Counted from the stretch's first letter, positions 31,265-42,600 are shown. The stretch is DNA of 64,000 bases from Legionella septentrionalis (GCF_003989745.1 NZ_RZGS01000001.1:171001-235000); one strand, 5' to 3'. Numbers and translations are program-made. Notes: generated from the sequence alone by a model not told the origin.

Positions 31265-31906
31265 TTATATATAATAACTGCTCTTTGTCATTAATTTGGA
31301 TACTTTGCCCATCACATATTTAACAACTCCGGGCAGCTCGGCAGCACCGGCAGTCATTGCCGTTTGCCTATGTAATTCTTCATCTTCCCGCATTTGCGTT
31401 AAAATTGCCCTGGTTTTTTCATCCTGAGCAGGAATATTACTTAAATGATTTTGCAAGTGTGCTGTGACTTGACGTTCGGTTTCAGCGACAAAACCAAGAC
31501 TCCAGTGATCGCCTGCAAGTCCTGCCAGTGCCCCGATAAGAAAAGAACCGCCGTACCATAACGGATTCAACCAACTGGGCCGCTCACTCAATTCAGCTAA
31601 TCGTTGCTCACACCAAGCCAAATGGTCTTCTTCTTCCTTAGCCGCCTGGGCCATTTGCGTTTTTACATGATCTAATTTTGCAGTAAGGGCTTGGCCTTGG
31701 TAGAGTGCTTGCGCGCATACTTCCCCGGCATGATTGACCCGCATTAAGCCTGCAACGTGTTGTTTTTCAGCACGAGTCAAAAGCGGCTCCTCAATATGCT
31801 CGCCCGGGGTAGCGCGATCACAGGGACGGTTTTGTGGTATGAATAATGTCCGTAAAGTGGTGTCTAACTCACTTAATATTTTATCAAATAAGTTTAATTG
31901 GCGCAT
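31265..31906 (-). CDS. coq7: 2-nonaprenyl-3-methyl-6-methoxy-1,4-benzoquinol hydroxylase Coq7
   Basis: 213-residue di-iron hydroxylase of ubiquinone biosynthesis, of the Pseudomonas/Legionella type that replaces the flavoenzyme UbiF. Markers are MRVNHAGEVCAQALYQGQAL, EEEDHLAWCEQRL, NPLWYGGSF and the C-terminal EDEELH segment, giving the paired E-x-x-H iron ligands. The start at 31906 (MRQLNLFDKIL) is preferred over an in-frame start 96 bases upstream because it matches family length. Confidence 0.96.
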   Translation of the reverse strand: MRQLNLFDKILSELDTTLRTLFIPQNRPCDRATPGEHIEEPLLTRAEKQHVAGLMRVNHAGEVCAQALYQGQALTAKLDHVKTQMAQAAKEEEDHLAWCEQRLAELSERPSWLNPLWYGGSFLIGALAGLAGDHWSLGFVAETERQVTAHLQNHLSNIPAQDEKTRAILTQMREDEELHRQTAMTAGAAELPGVVKYVMGKVSKLMTKSSYYI

Positions 31907-32252
31907 GGGATCACTCGATGATATGGGATTTTTCTGACTATTATGCAGAGAATAGCAACATTTGGGTTTATAAATAATATGCGATCTCTGCTCGCCTGTC
32001 ACTTAAGTCTATACGGGGCTAAAATCCAAGGGCTAGCAAGGTTGTCGCTATTATAAAATTGTTGTGCCTGTTGCTTATCCATCGGCCCATTCATGGGCAA
32101 GGGAGAGGCAAAAAATCCCCGTTTTGCAGTAAAAAACCAGTGGAGCCGGGGCTTGCGGTATGATTTAGAGCGAATGCCTTGTCGAACTTAATTTCATTGG
32201 GATCCTGTTGTAAAAAAAGGGTTTATTGTTGAGGGTATGGCCAGGATATTTT

Positions 32253-32971
32253 CTATGAGTGTGTGCCAGGGTTGTGCTGGCAAATTTCGTGCATGCGTTT
32301 GTCAGCGGCTAGCGGCTGCCTGATTGCCAAGCGGCTGCATCTTGGCTCGTTCTGCTTGAGTAAATCAGAAGAGACATGTTGATTGCCGCAAGAATTATAA
32401 GTGGAAATATTTACATGGTTTCGGGTTAACTAAATTAAGATTCAGTTCTCTGCCCGGGGTAAATATGAATAAGCCGCAGGTTTGATCGCCGCGGGTGATA
32501 AGGGGCAGGCATGCTGGTTGCAGTTGGTTCGTTGGGATGTTTTGTGGAATAAAGGGAGTTGTATCCAATTGTGGGCAGGTTACAGCATTTCCTAATGCCT
32601 GCAAAAGAGCAGCGAAATACAGGTTATCTTGAACTGTGATAGTTTCTGTACCACAGTGATGTGGATGGCCGAAACAATGCTAAAGGCTGGTGTTAATGTT
32701 GCAGGAAAGGCGTCCAGTTATGCAAAAAATTCAGCAAAATTTATTGATCGTGGACCAATAGTTGTTTTTCGGGCTGTGGGGGTTTAGCTTGCAATGAGAA
32801 CAATGGAGCAAGGTTTGTATCATTCGGGTTTTGATAATTTGCCTCGCTGATTGGAGTAAATACGTCTACTATGGAAAATTCAGCCAATGCAGGTGTTAAG
32901 TTAGCTTCAGGATGTGGTTGCGTAAGAAAATTACAAGGAATGGATGGCGCAACCTGTACTCGCTGGAAAAA
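32253..32971 (-). pseudogene. Decayed minus-strand gene of unknown family
   Basis: The 1.3-kb region 31907-33244 has no intact gene. On the minus strand, three successive open stretches in different frames look coding and follow one another with frameshifts: 32971 to about 32775 (containing NLTPALAEFSIVDVFTPIS, ending LLVHDQ), about 32680 to 32395 (containing LYFAALLQALGNAV and ITRGDQTCGLFIFTPG), and about 32410 to 32253 (containing DLLKQNEPRCSRLAIRQPL). None has a supported start. Family not recognised. The rest of the gap (32000-32250, 33000-33240) shows nothing I can support. Confidence 0.4.
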
Positions 32972-33244
32972 TTATTTTCGTGATTAACCCTCATTCACTG
33001 CTTGAGAAAGATGATGTGGAAAAATAATAAGAAGTATTATTTTTCATAAGATTACATTAAAAATGAATAATTGTATTCATTGCACCATGATAGCGATAAA
33101 TTGATTAAATGGGCGATCTAAATACAGTCGGAGGGTAATTCGTAAAGCAATAGAGCAGAGTAGCATAGGTTCTATTGCAAGAAAAAATGGACACTGCGAG
33201 AATGATTAGCTGGATATGATTTCTAGCGTTGGCAAACAGGAGTT

Positions 33245-35728
33245 TTGGCTCTGGGACAATATCTTTTACCGCCGGCAGCGCAGCTGGTTATAGCATTTGT
33301 ACTGTTACTGGTTATTGCAGCAATAACCATGGCGGCGTGCTCACGCCAAAAATGGCGTTTTACCATTGCATTGGTGGGGATTGGTTTACTTATTGGCCAT
33401 TTGGAGCGGCAGGGTATTGGTTGGCTTCGTTTTTTTAATATTTATCAATTGCGTCCTGATTTCATTTTTTATCTATGTTTGCCGACCTTACTTTTTGAAT
33501 CCGCTTACCACATCGACATTCGCCAGCTTAAACGCAATCTCGCGCAAATTCTGGTGCTTGCCATCCCCGGGGTATTGATTTCAACGCTGCTCATGGGATT
33601 TATTGTGCATCAATTTACCTCATTGAACTGGTTGTTAGCCTTACTATTAGGCGCTATTTTAAGCGCTATTGAACCCATTGCAGTGCTTTCTCTTTTCCAA
33701 AGTTTAGGCGCACCTAAAAAATTAAGGATATTGGTCGAGGGAGAAAGTTTGTTCAGTGACGCCACAGCGGTTATTCTTGCCAAAACATTTGGAATTATGC
33801 TCGCCATAGGCATGCTCGATGCACCGGGCATTGCAGAGGGTGGGATGCAGTTTTTGCTTAAATTTTTAGGCGGGCTGCTCTTTGGTTGGCTTTTTGCCCA
33901 TTTAATGGGAAGTATATTAAGCTTGCTGAAATCGCAGCCACAAATTGAGATTTCCTTAACGACTGTTTTAGCTTATTCATCTTTTATTATCGCTGAACAA
34001 GTTTTAATGGTGAGCGGGGCATTAGCTGTGGTCGCGGCGGGATTAACCATGGGAAATTGGGGGCAAACCAAAATATCTCCCGACGTAACAAATTATCTGG
34101 AGAAATTTTGGGGATTTGCAGCTTATGCGGTAAATGCTCTTCTTTTCTTATTAGTCGGTTTGAATATCAATATCTCTCACACTTGGCACGTGCTGGCAGA
34201 ATGGCTAGTGGTGGTTGTTGCCATGTTAATTTCGCGCGCTGTCGTTGTGTTTGGATTAATTCCTGTTTCTCGCCTTTTCCCCTTATCCACCAAAGTAAAC
34301 TGGCGTTACCAAACGGTAATTTTTTGGGGAGGATTGCGTGGGGGAGTCTCTTTAGCCACGGTGTTTGGATTGCAGCATTTTCATGGACAAACTCTGCTCA
34401 TTGATTTGGTGGCAGGGGCGGTTCTATTCACCTTATTTGCACAGGGTCTCACGATTGAGCGGGTTATTGCCTGGTTAGGGCTTAATAAAATACCCGTGAT
34501 CGACCAGTTAATGAAACTGGATGGGTTAATTGTTATTAAAAAACAGGCACTTCAGCGATTAAAACAATTAAAGCAAGCCGGTCTGGTTTCTTTGCATACG
34601 GCTAATGAATTAAAAAATAAGCATGCCTATGAACTAAAGGAGGCAGAAGAATCTCTGGCACGCCTTAAAGATCATGCGTTTAATCCTAAAAGGCAAGAGC
34701 AATTTCTGTTAAATCACATGCTCGGGCGCGAATTAAAAGCCTTGTTTCTCTGGTTTACACAAGGCCTCATTTCAGAAACCGTTTACCGAAACTTAAGAGA
34801 TACGATCCACACGCAATTAGATGCTGTGCGCCATGGCGGTGGGTGGTTGGCAGTTAGCAAAATTCTTAAAGTTCCTTCGCGATTGGATAATTTTTTAATT
34901 CGTTTTATCGAGCCTTTACCTGGCATGCATTGGCTAAGGGGACGTTTGCAAGCTACACGCATTGCACGCCAATATGAGGAGATATGGGCTTTGCATGAGG
35001 GAACTAAAATTTTGCAAAATGCACTTGAAGAACTGCAGCTGCATATTAAGTTTGACGAAAAAATAACGTCTTATCTTACGGTGCAAATTACCCATTGGGA
35101 ATATGTCACCCAGCAACAATTAGAGCAAATGCTGCATGATTTTCCAACGGTCATCCAATCCTTGCAAGAGCGTTTGCACGAACACATGATTTTAACTGCA
35201 GAAATTGAATTGTTAAAAGAAGAAGTGAGGGCGGGAAAGTTGCCTGCCACCATTGCCGCTGAAATTATCCAAGAATGCGAGCAACAAATGCATGTTCTTA
35301 AACATAAGCCCATGGAACGCGTGCAATTGGATGCTTATGATTTTCTGCGCAATTTTTATTTGTTTGAGACTTTAAAAGACAAAGAATTTTCCCTGCTTTA
35401 TCAAAAATTTCGTTCTTACACGGTACCGATTGGCCATGAAGTGATAAAAGAAGGAGATACGGGACGTTCTCTCTTTTTTATTGCCCGTGGAATAATCCAC
35501 GTCGTACGTAAAAAAGATCAAGAAACCGAGCTGCTGGCCACCTTAAGCGAAGGAGATTTTATTGGGGAGATTAGTCTAATAGAGGATAAACCCCGCAATG
35601 CCACTTGCCGCGCCGCGTCCCCATGTGTGCTCTATGAACTGCGTTTTAAAGATTTTGCCGAATTTAAGAAGGACCACCCGGAAATCATTGCAAAGATTAA
35701 ACAAGTCGCAGCAAAGCGAGGGCTATAA
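33245..35728 (+). CDS. CPA1-type Na+/H+ antiporter with C-terminal cyclic-nucleotide-binding domain
   Basis: 827 residues. The first ~415 form about 12 membrane helices of a CPA1/NhaP exchanger. Next comes a ~300-residue cytosolic helical region, then a cyclic-nucleotide-binding fold (about 710-820). Its phosphate-binding cassette reads GEISLIEDKPRNATCRA, with Gly774, Glu775 and Arg784, the residues expected to contact cAMP or cGMP. The domain order resembles SOS1 and sperm-type exchangers. The ion-binding motif normally written TDP is IEP here (Glu143-Pro144), while Asp172 of the ESLxxD motif is kept. The start is uncertain: the TTG at 33245 is only 2 bases from AGGAG, so a slightly later codon may be used. 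Confidence 0.88.
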   Translation: MALGQYLLPPAAQLVIAFVLLLVIAAITMAACSRQKWRFTIALVGIGLLIGHLERQGIGWLRFFNIYQLRPDFIFYLCLPTLLFESAYHIDIRQLKRNLAQILVLAIPGVLISTLLMGFIVHQFTSLNWLLALLLGAILSAIEPIAVLSLFQSLGAPKKLRILVEGESLFSDATAVILAKTFGIMLAIGMLDAPGIAEGGMQFLLKFLGGLLFGWLFAHLMGSILSLLKSQPQIEISLTTVLAYSSFIIAEQVLMVSGALAVVAAGLTMGNWGQTKISPDVTNYLEKFWGFAAYAVNALLFLLVGLNINISHTWHVLAEWLVVVVAMLISRAVVVFGLIPVSRLFPLSTKVNWRYQTVIFWGGLRGGVSLATVFGLQHFHGQTLLIDLVAGAVLFTLFAQGLTIERVIAWLGLNKIPVIDQLMKLDGLIVIKKQALQRLKQLKQAGLVSLHTANELKNKHAYELKEAEESLARLKDHAFNPKRQEQFLLNHMLGRELKALFLWFTQGLISETVYRNLRDTIHTQLDAVRHGGGWLAVSKILKVPSRLDNFLIRFIEPLPGMHWLRGRLQATRIARQYEEIWALHEGTKILQNALEELQLHIKFDEKITSYLTVQITHWEYVTQQQLEQMLHDFPTVIQSLQERLHEHMILTAEIELLKEEVRAGKLPATIAAEIIQECEQQMHVLKHKPMERVQLDAYDFLRNFYLFETLKDKEFSLLYQKFRSYTVPIGHEVIKEGDTGRSLFFIARGIIHVVRKKDQETELLATLSEGDFIGEISLIEDKPRNATCRAASPCVLYELRFKDFAEFKKDHPEIIAKIKQVAAKRGL

Positions 35729-35779
35729 CCGGGCTGAATGTGCAAAACTTCAGTAAAGAATATGTGAGATATTATCCAT

Positions 35780-36290
35780 AATAGCCAACCACGCAGTCAC
35801 TTGCTCATCGCTTTCAGAGTCGTGTCTTGGATCGGAGCAATTAAGGGTGGTTTATTACCCGAATGGCTCCAACCCAGGGTCAGCATTTTATCCTTATTAT
35901 TTTGGATATCGGGGAGAATTTTTATGATTTTCCCCAGTATTATTCATTCTTTTAGGTAGTGCAAACAACCCGCAATGGTTGGGCAATACAGCCATTGGAC
36001 GCAGGCATGGTGGCTTCTTGCAGATTGCTTTGCGCGAGCATGGCTTGCATGTCGGAACCATCGGGTGATGGGATGGGACGTTTTTGCCGTTTAGCGGGCT
36101 TGGCTTCCACTGGATGATTGCCACCACGCCTTCTTGCATGTAAGACATTTATATTTTCCCTGAAGGTTGCTGAAATCGTTTTCCAGAATACACTCCTGGT
36201 GCACGTTAAACCTTTGCAGGACATAACCGCGGTTGCATTTATTGGCATGGAGGATTTTATTTGCAAATGCAGGCAGGCGCATTAAACTAA
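35780..36290 (-). pseudogene. Coding-like remnants, unknown family
   Basis: The 590-base gap between the antiporter and the P1 peptidase contains two overlapping minus-strand open frames (35952-36266, containing HPVEAKPAKRQKRPIPSPDG; and 35897-36148). A further 34-codon open end (about 35762-35865, ending AWLAIMDNISHILY) lies in the second frame after several stops. Either the 104-residue frame is a real small gene or the whole is a decayed gene. No ribosome-binding site supports a start. Confidence 0.25.
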
Positions 36291-36317
36291 TGCTAAGGAA
36301 ATCAATAAGGGATATGC

Positions 36318-37211
36318 ATGCAAGGTTTGAAGATCAATCATGTAACCGATATGGACAATGGTACCGGTGCTTCAATCTTTTTATTTGAGCAAGGTGCGAT
36401 CGGTTCTTACCTCATTGTAGGCTCAGCTTGTGCTACACATGAAGTGGCAGTGCTCGAGCCTGAACACAGCGTCCCTTGCGTGCATGGTTTGATGTTGGCA
36501 GGTGGCAGCACCTTCGGGTTATTTGCTGTTCAAGGCATGGTGCGCTATTTGCATGAAAAGGAAATTGGTTTTCATGCTCCCAATGCCATTGTCCCGTTAG
36601 TTCCAGCCGCGGCTTTATATGATTTAAGTTACAAGCACCCCGTGCCCCCAAGTGCAAATGAGGTATATCAGGCTTGTTTTAAAGCATCTGAGCATAATGA
36701 AGACCGCGGTATACTCGGCGCAGGTACAGGTGCTACGGTGGGTAAATTGATTGCTTCGGCTTCGCCAATGAAAAGCGGCATGGGGCGCGCTGCCATCAAG
36801 CTAGACTCAGGTCTTGAAGTTATTGCTTATGCTGCCGTTAATGCAGTAGGCGATGTTCATGATAAAGGCAATATCGTGGCAGGAGCGCGTTTTGCCGATG
36901 GCAGCTGGGCCGACACAGAAAAACGTTTGCTTGCCGGTGAGTCTGAACAAAATCTATTTGCAAATGCCAATACCACCTTAATTGCTGTTTTTACCAATGC
37001 CAAAGGTGATAAAGCTTCCCTAAAACGCATGGCAAAAATGACTGCTGCGGGTTTTTCCCAAGCCATCTCGCCGATATTCTCTCCTTACGATGGCGATATA
37101 ATTTTTTGCTTTTCCCTGGGAAATCTTGAAGTAAGCGAGCTTATGCTGGGCACGATTGCGGCAGAGCAAGTGAGGCTTGCCATTTTGGATGCGGTAAAAA
37201 ATTCTTTGTAA
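36318..37211 (+). CDS. P1 family peptidase (DmpA/BapA-like N-terminal-nucleophile hydrolase)
   Basis: 297 residues. Members are self-cleaving aminopeptidases acting on N-terminal D- or beta-amino acids or small peptides. Family marks are the MLAGGSTFGL loop, GAGTGATVGK, AYAAVNAVGDV with the following G, and the NTTLIAVFTNA segment where the nucleophile of the processed chain is expected; a Thr precedes the strand rather than the usual Ser-containing GSxxxV, so the exact nucleophile is uncertain. AAGG lies 7 bases before the ATG. Convergent with pbpC. Confidence 0.82.
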   Translation: MQGLKINHVTDMDNGTGASIFLFEQGAIGSYLIVGSACATHEVAVLEPEHSVPCVHGLMLAGGSTFGLFAVQGMVRYLHEKEIGFHAPNAIVPLVPAAALYDLSYKHPVPPSANEVYQACFKASEHNEDRGILGAGTGATVGKLIASASPMKSGMGRAAIKLDSGLEVIAYAAVNAVGDVHDKGNIVAGARFADGSWADTEKRLLAGESEQNLFANANTTLIAVFTNAKGDKASLKRMAKMTAAGFSQAISPIFSPYDGDIIFCFSLGNLEVSELMLGTIAAEQVRLAILDAVKNSL

Positions 37212-37278
37212 CGGCATTACAAGCATGAAGTGACGGACTCATTTTTAGGCTAGGTGCTTTTTTGCAAAAGATGATGGT

Positions 37279-39594
37279 TTACCCGTCCATTTTAACCACG
37301 ATTTCCCGCGCATCCGATAAACCGTGATCATCCACCACGCGCACGATAAACTTCCCAGGTTTCGCGGTCCAGAAAATGGGTTTGTCTGGACGTGTTTTTG
37401 CGAAATAGCTGCCGTTGATAAACCAGTGTATGGCTGCAATATCGGCATCGGTGACTGCAATCAATGGGATTTTAGTTTTTTCGATGGCATTGACTCTGAC
37501 GATGTAACTTAATTCAGTTTGCGGGGAGACGATCTGTGGACTCAAGCCCTTGGCGGCAGTCAGTGCACAATCTGGTGCATAAGGCGGCGGGGTGCGTCTT
37601 TGTATGCCCGCTTGCTTGAAAATTTTGGCCAAGTCTGTAGGCCAGAATTCATAAATTTCAAAACGGGTATCTGCATCAAAATGGCAAGCGCGCAATCCAG
37701 TTTTTTTATCAATGGCTACTTCGCGATAAATCGTATCTGATTTGATTGGTGATTTACCCGGAATAAACCAGGTGAGTTCTGTATCTTGGCAATAACGGGT
37801 AGGCAGCAAGCCGGATGCTTTGCAGACTGGGATTTTTTCTAAATTCATAAGTTCCGGATGCTTTGCCAAGGCTGCAAGATTTTTTCCCTGCTCTTGTTCA
37901 ATAGCGCTGACCAATTCAAAAAATAACGGAGCTGCGATGTCTTTGCCTATGAAAGCCGGATTGCTTTTATTATCGAAATTGCCTATCCACACCGTTAACA
38001 CATAAGGGCCAAACGCCCCGATAGTCCAGGCATCGCGGTAACCCGATGACGTGCCTGTTTTCCACGATACCGGTAGATGGGACTGCAGCGAAGTAGACGA
38101 AGCTGACCGCGGGCGGGAAGTGTTGGTTAAAATATCCAGCACTAAAAAACTTGCTTCTTTGCTCAATAAACGCTTTCCCCAAACTGTATCCACATCTTTC
38201 CGCATGCGCAAAGGGCGCCACATGCCGTCGTTAACCAACATGGCATAAAGACTGGTCAATTCTTGCATGCTAATTTCCGCCCCCCCTAGACTTAAGGCAA
38301 GCCCGTAATAAGATTCGGATTTCAAGTTGCTGACAGCCGCTTCTTCCAAAAGTTGGTATAAAGTTGGATTTTTTAGTTGGTTTGCTAAATAAATAGCGGG
38401 AATATTGCGGCTTAATACCAAGGCATCCTTGGCTTTGACAGGACCCATAAAATCATAATCAAAATTCTCAGGGTTATAGCTGCCGAAACTGTGCGGGACA
38501 TCTTTTAAGACAGTATTGGGATGAATGATCCCTTGTTCAAAAGCTAGCGCATAAATCAAAGGTTTTAGGGTGGAGCCGGGCGAGCGTTTGGCTTCGGTCC
38601 CGTTTATTTGTCCCTGGATATCCCGGTTGAAAAAATCAACGGAGCCTATGAGCGCTTTAACGCCCATATCACGGGTATCTACCAGTAAAACCGCGGCATT
38701 ATGAACGCCTAAGTTTTTTTTGCGTTGTATATAATTGCGGGTCATGCGCAGTAAAATGGTTTGCATACGCGCATCCAGCGTCGTGGTGATTTCTTGCGGC
38801 TTTAAGGAAGGATTTTGCAAAATACCATTGACCATATGCGGTGCAATAAATGGCATGTCCTGCAATTTACGCATTTGCAAAGGTAAATTAATAAAAATTT
38901 TTTTATTTGCATCTTCTGGGTGTTCTTTTATCCAGCGTGCGAATAGTTTATTGCGGATCTCCCGAAGCGCTTGATTATGGGGCGTGCGCTTATTGGGATT
39001 TTGCGGGATAATACTCAGGGTTAATGCTTCAGGCAAGCTGATTTTCCCTGCTTTTTTATTAAAATAAATCAGGCTTGCAGCACCTACTCCCTCAATGTTA
39101 TTGCCGTAAGGCGCGAGGTTTAAATAAGCTTCCAGGATTTGATTCTTGCTGTAATGCATTTCAAGTTGTATAGCCCGTATAATTTGCAAGATTTTCCCTG
39201 ACAAAAACTTGGAATTAATGCCAAAACGGATGCGCGCCAGTTGCATGGTAATAGTGGATGCACCCAAGCGATGCCGTTTGGCAATGTAAGTTTCCCACCC
39301 AGCTTTCAAGGTAGCAAAAGGATTGATGCCATAATGCCAGTAAAAAAACTGATCTTCTTGCAATAGAGTCGCTTCAATGAGCTCTGGGGAAATTTTATGC
39401 AAAGGGGTGAACAACCGATATTTCTCGTCACGGCTTAATGTTAACCGCAATAAGTGCTGTTGTTCATCATACACCGCAGTCGAGAAATGGGTACTGGCCA
39501 ATAAGGATGGCACGGGTAAGAAAAATAATATGGTTGCGCCACTGACAAAAAGGAAAACCAGAGTTATGCTAAGTAGCTTTATAAATGCTTTCAT
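37279..39594 (-). CDS. pbpC: Penicillin-binding protein 1C
   Basis: 771-residue bifunctional peptidoglycan synthase. An N-terminal membrane anchor is followed by a glycosyltransferase domain (EDQFFYWHYG with catalytic Glu80, and GASTITMQLAR). The transpeptidase domain has S341-TLK, S395-RN and K512-TG motifs, and a C-terminal BiPBP_C-type beta domain closes the protein. The gene is divergent from the alpha-2-macroglobulin gene with only 92 bases between, the pbpC-yfhM pairing known from E. coli and other Gram-negatives. Confidence 0.95.
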   Translation of the reverse strand: MKAFIKLLSITLVFLFVSGATILFFLPVPSLLASTHFSTAVYDEQQHLLRLTLSRDEKYRLFTPLHKISPELIEATLLQEDQFFYWHYGINPFATLKAGWETYIAKRHRLGASTITMQLARIRFGINSKFLSGKILQIIRAIQLEMHYSKNQILEAYLNLAPYGNNIEGVGAASLIYFNKKAGKISLPEALTLSIIPQNPNKRTPHNQALREIRNKLFARWIKEHPEDANKKIFINLPLQMRKLQDMPFIAPHMVNGILQNPSLKPQEITTTLDARMQTILLRMTRNYIQRKKNLGVHNAAVLLVDTRDMGVKALIGSVDFFNRDIQGQINGTEAKRSPGSTLKPLIYALAFEQGIIHPNTVLKDVPHSFGSYNPENFDYDFMGPVKAKDALVLSRNIPAIYLANQLKNPTLYQLLEEAAVSNLKSESYYGLALSLGGAEISMQELTSLYAMLVNDGMWRPLRMRKDVDTVWGKRLLSKEASFLVLDILTNTSRPRSASSTSLQSHLPVSWKTGTSSGYRDAWTIGAFGPYVLTVWIGNFDNKSNPAFIGKDIAAPLFFELVSAIEQEQGKNLAALAKHPELMNLEKIPVCKASGLLPTRYCQDTELTWFIPGKSPIKSDTIYREVAIDKKTGLRACHFDADTRFEIYEFWPTDLAKIFKQAGIQRRTPPPYAPDCALTAAKGLSPQIVSPQTELSYIVRVNAIEKTKIPLIAVTDADIAAIHWFINGSYFAKTRPDKPIFWTAKPGKFIVRVVDDHGLSDAREIVVKMDG

Positions 39595-39686
39595 GATGAC
39601 TGAATCATGCGCGCGGCTTTAAACATGGTTTCGGTGGTTAAAACTATCACGGAACGGGCAGTGTTTTACAGCAAATTGGATTATAT

Positions 39687-42600
39687 ATGAATAAAAAATC
39701 ATTGGTTTCCGAATTGTTTTCACGCATGGGCGCTTTTTTTGCAATGATTGTAGGCCGTATGCATTGGAGCAGTCCGCCCTGGATGATTTTTTTACGCCGC
39801 CAAGCTGCTGCCAGGCCGGCTGCTTTTTGGACGGTTATGGTTGCTACTCTTTGTCTATTGGTTGCCGCAATTTATGGTTATTGCTGGTATAAAAATCTTC
39901 CTAAGCCGAAATTACCTACAGCATACATAACGGCACCTAAAATTACGCCATTACGTGAAGAAGCCCTAATTCCAGACGATTTGATCATTGATTTCGGCAG
40001 TAAGGATGCGGAAGGCGAGTTGCTGCCGAAATCGGTTGCCCCACTGCAATTGATCGGCAAAAATGTGCCACAAGGTATTGAATTATCGCCCGCGCTAGAG
40101 GGGGAGTGGTATTGGCAAAGCGACAGCCGCTTGATTTTTACCCCAGCGAAAGATTGGCCAGCGGGGCAGGATTATACGGTCCGCTTTGGCGAAGGCGTTT
40201 TAGCTGAACCTATTCGCTTGCAAAATCCGGCCTATTCCTTCTCTACGCAGCCGTTTACGGCAGAAATCAGCCAATTTAAATTGCATCAAGACCCCACCCA
40301 GCCCAAATTATTACAAGCGGTAGCCACCATCCATTTCAATTATCCCGTCGAGGTTAACAGTCTTGAAGGTAATTTATCCTTATTGTTGCAGACCTTGCAT
40401 AAAGGCAAACTGGATAAGGAAGCAAAACATTATAAATTCACCTTGGATTATGATCAGCATAAACGGATTGCTTACTTGCGCTCCGAGCCATTATCACTGA
40501 CGGATACTCCGCAATATTTGGTGCTGGTCATTGGTGAGGGAGTGCGTTCAGTCACAGGGCCGGGCATGATCCGGCATACTGTTTCCAAAAATCTTTTGCT
40601 TCCTGATATGGGCAGTTATTTCAAGGTGGCCGCCGCCACGGCTGCTATCGTACGCAATGAGCAAGATCGCCCCGAACAAATCCTGGCCCTGGAGACCTCA
40701 GCCGGGATAAGTGAAACCGAGCTTAAAAAGGCATTGCATGTGTATTTGCTACCGCAAAATTATCCGGCAACTGCCCACGCAGAAGAAAAAAAGAATTATG
40801 AATGGCAAAATCCCGGGGAAGTAACTTCTAACATTCTGCAATTAGCCACCCCACTTAAGATGGAAGCCATCCCTGCCGAGCATAATTATGCAACCCTGCA
40901 CAGCTTTAAGTTTAATGCGCAAACGCCGCGTTATATTTATCTTAAACTGGACAAAGGCGCGCGTGCCTTGGGTGATTTCGTACTGACGCAAGATTACACT
41001 GCCATCATCAAAGTGCCACCGTACCCGCAAGAAATCAGTTTCCTACATAAAGGGGCGTTACTTGCGTTAAGCGGTGAGAGGAAGCTTTCGGTGTTAATCC
41101 GGGGATTGCCGGCTGTAAAATTCGAGTTTGCCCGCGTATTGCCTGACAACATCAATCAACTCGTTACGCAGACTGAAGGAGATTTTAATAATCCATATTT
41201 CATTAACCAAAGCTTTGATCAAAAAAATATCAGTGAAATCTTCTCCGAAATTCAGCAATTTGATGCTTCTGATTTAACCAAACAACAATATACGGCTTTG
41301 GATTTTACTAAATATTTGGCCAATGCAGCCAATACAGGAGGCCCGCAAGGTTTATTCTTGCTGCAGGCGCAAGGCTGGAATCAGGAAACTCAAGAGCCGT
41401 TGGATGTACGTGCCAATCGTTTAGTGCTGGTGACCGACATGGGATTGGTCGTTAAGGACAATCAAGACGGCAGCCATGATGTATTTGTGCAATCCATCAC
41501 TACGGGCACGCCGCTGCCCAATGTAAATGTGACGGTTTTGGGCAAAAATGGTTTACCCTTGCTTTCCTATGCAAGCAATGAACAGGGACAAGCGCATTTT
41601 CCGGTGCTGACTGATTTTGTGAATGAGCGCGAGCCTGTGGTTTATTTGGCAAGTCTGGGTGCTGATGTATCCTTTATTCCCTATAATAATGTGAACCGCC
41701 AATTAAATTACTCACGCTATGACGTAGGTGGTATATATAGCGCGGGGCAGGAACAACATAGTTTAAGCGCCTATGTATTTTCTGACCGCGGCATTTATCG
41801 CCCTGGCGATGAAGTGCATGTCGGGGTTATTGTTAAGCAAGCGTATGCGCAACCGCAGCCCCCCGGCTTTATTGTACAGGCTACCGTTTCTGATCCGCGT
41901 GGCATGACGGTGTTTGATAAAAAATTTACCGTTGATGCCCTCGGCTATTTAAGCTTTGATTTTCCAACGCATGCGGCTTCTCCTACCGGCGATTATTTTA
42001 TCAGTTTATATATTGTTAAAGATCAACACCCTGAAAGCCTGCTGGGATCGTCAAGTATTCGCGTGGCTGAGTTTCTGCCGGATAGGATGCGTATTAAAGC
42101 AAATATTCTGCCGCAATCGATTAATGGCTGGGTTTCTCCAACCAATTTAAAAGCTAAGGTGCAATTGTGGAATTTGTATGGAGCGCCTGCTGCTGAGCGC
42201 CGTATTAGCGGCAAAATTTTACTTGAACCCAAAGCGGTGGAGTTTAAAAATTATCCTGATTATGTCTTTGCCGATCCCCTCCTTGATCCTAAAAAGCCGG
42301 CTAAAGTGTTTACCGATAATTTGGCTGATGCAAAAACCGACATGCAAGGTGTCGCTGAATTTCCTTTGCAGCTTGAGCGTTTCGATAAAGCCACTTATCA
42401 GCTGACGTTTTTTGCCGAGGGGTTTGAAGCCGACGGTGGGCGCAGTGTGGCTACACGCGCTACCACTTTGGTCAGCCCTTTGCCTTATTTTGTGGGGTAC
42501 AAGGCGGATGGCGATCTAAACTACATCAAGCAAAACAGCCAGCGCAGCGTGAATTTTATTGCGATAAATCCCAAGCTGCAACAACAAGCACTTGGCGGCA

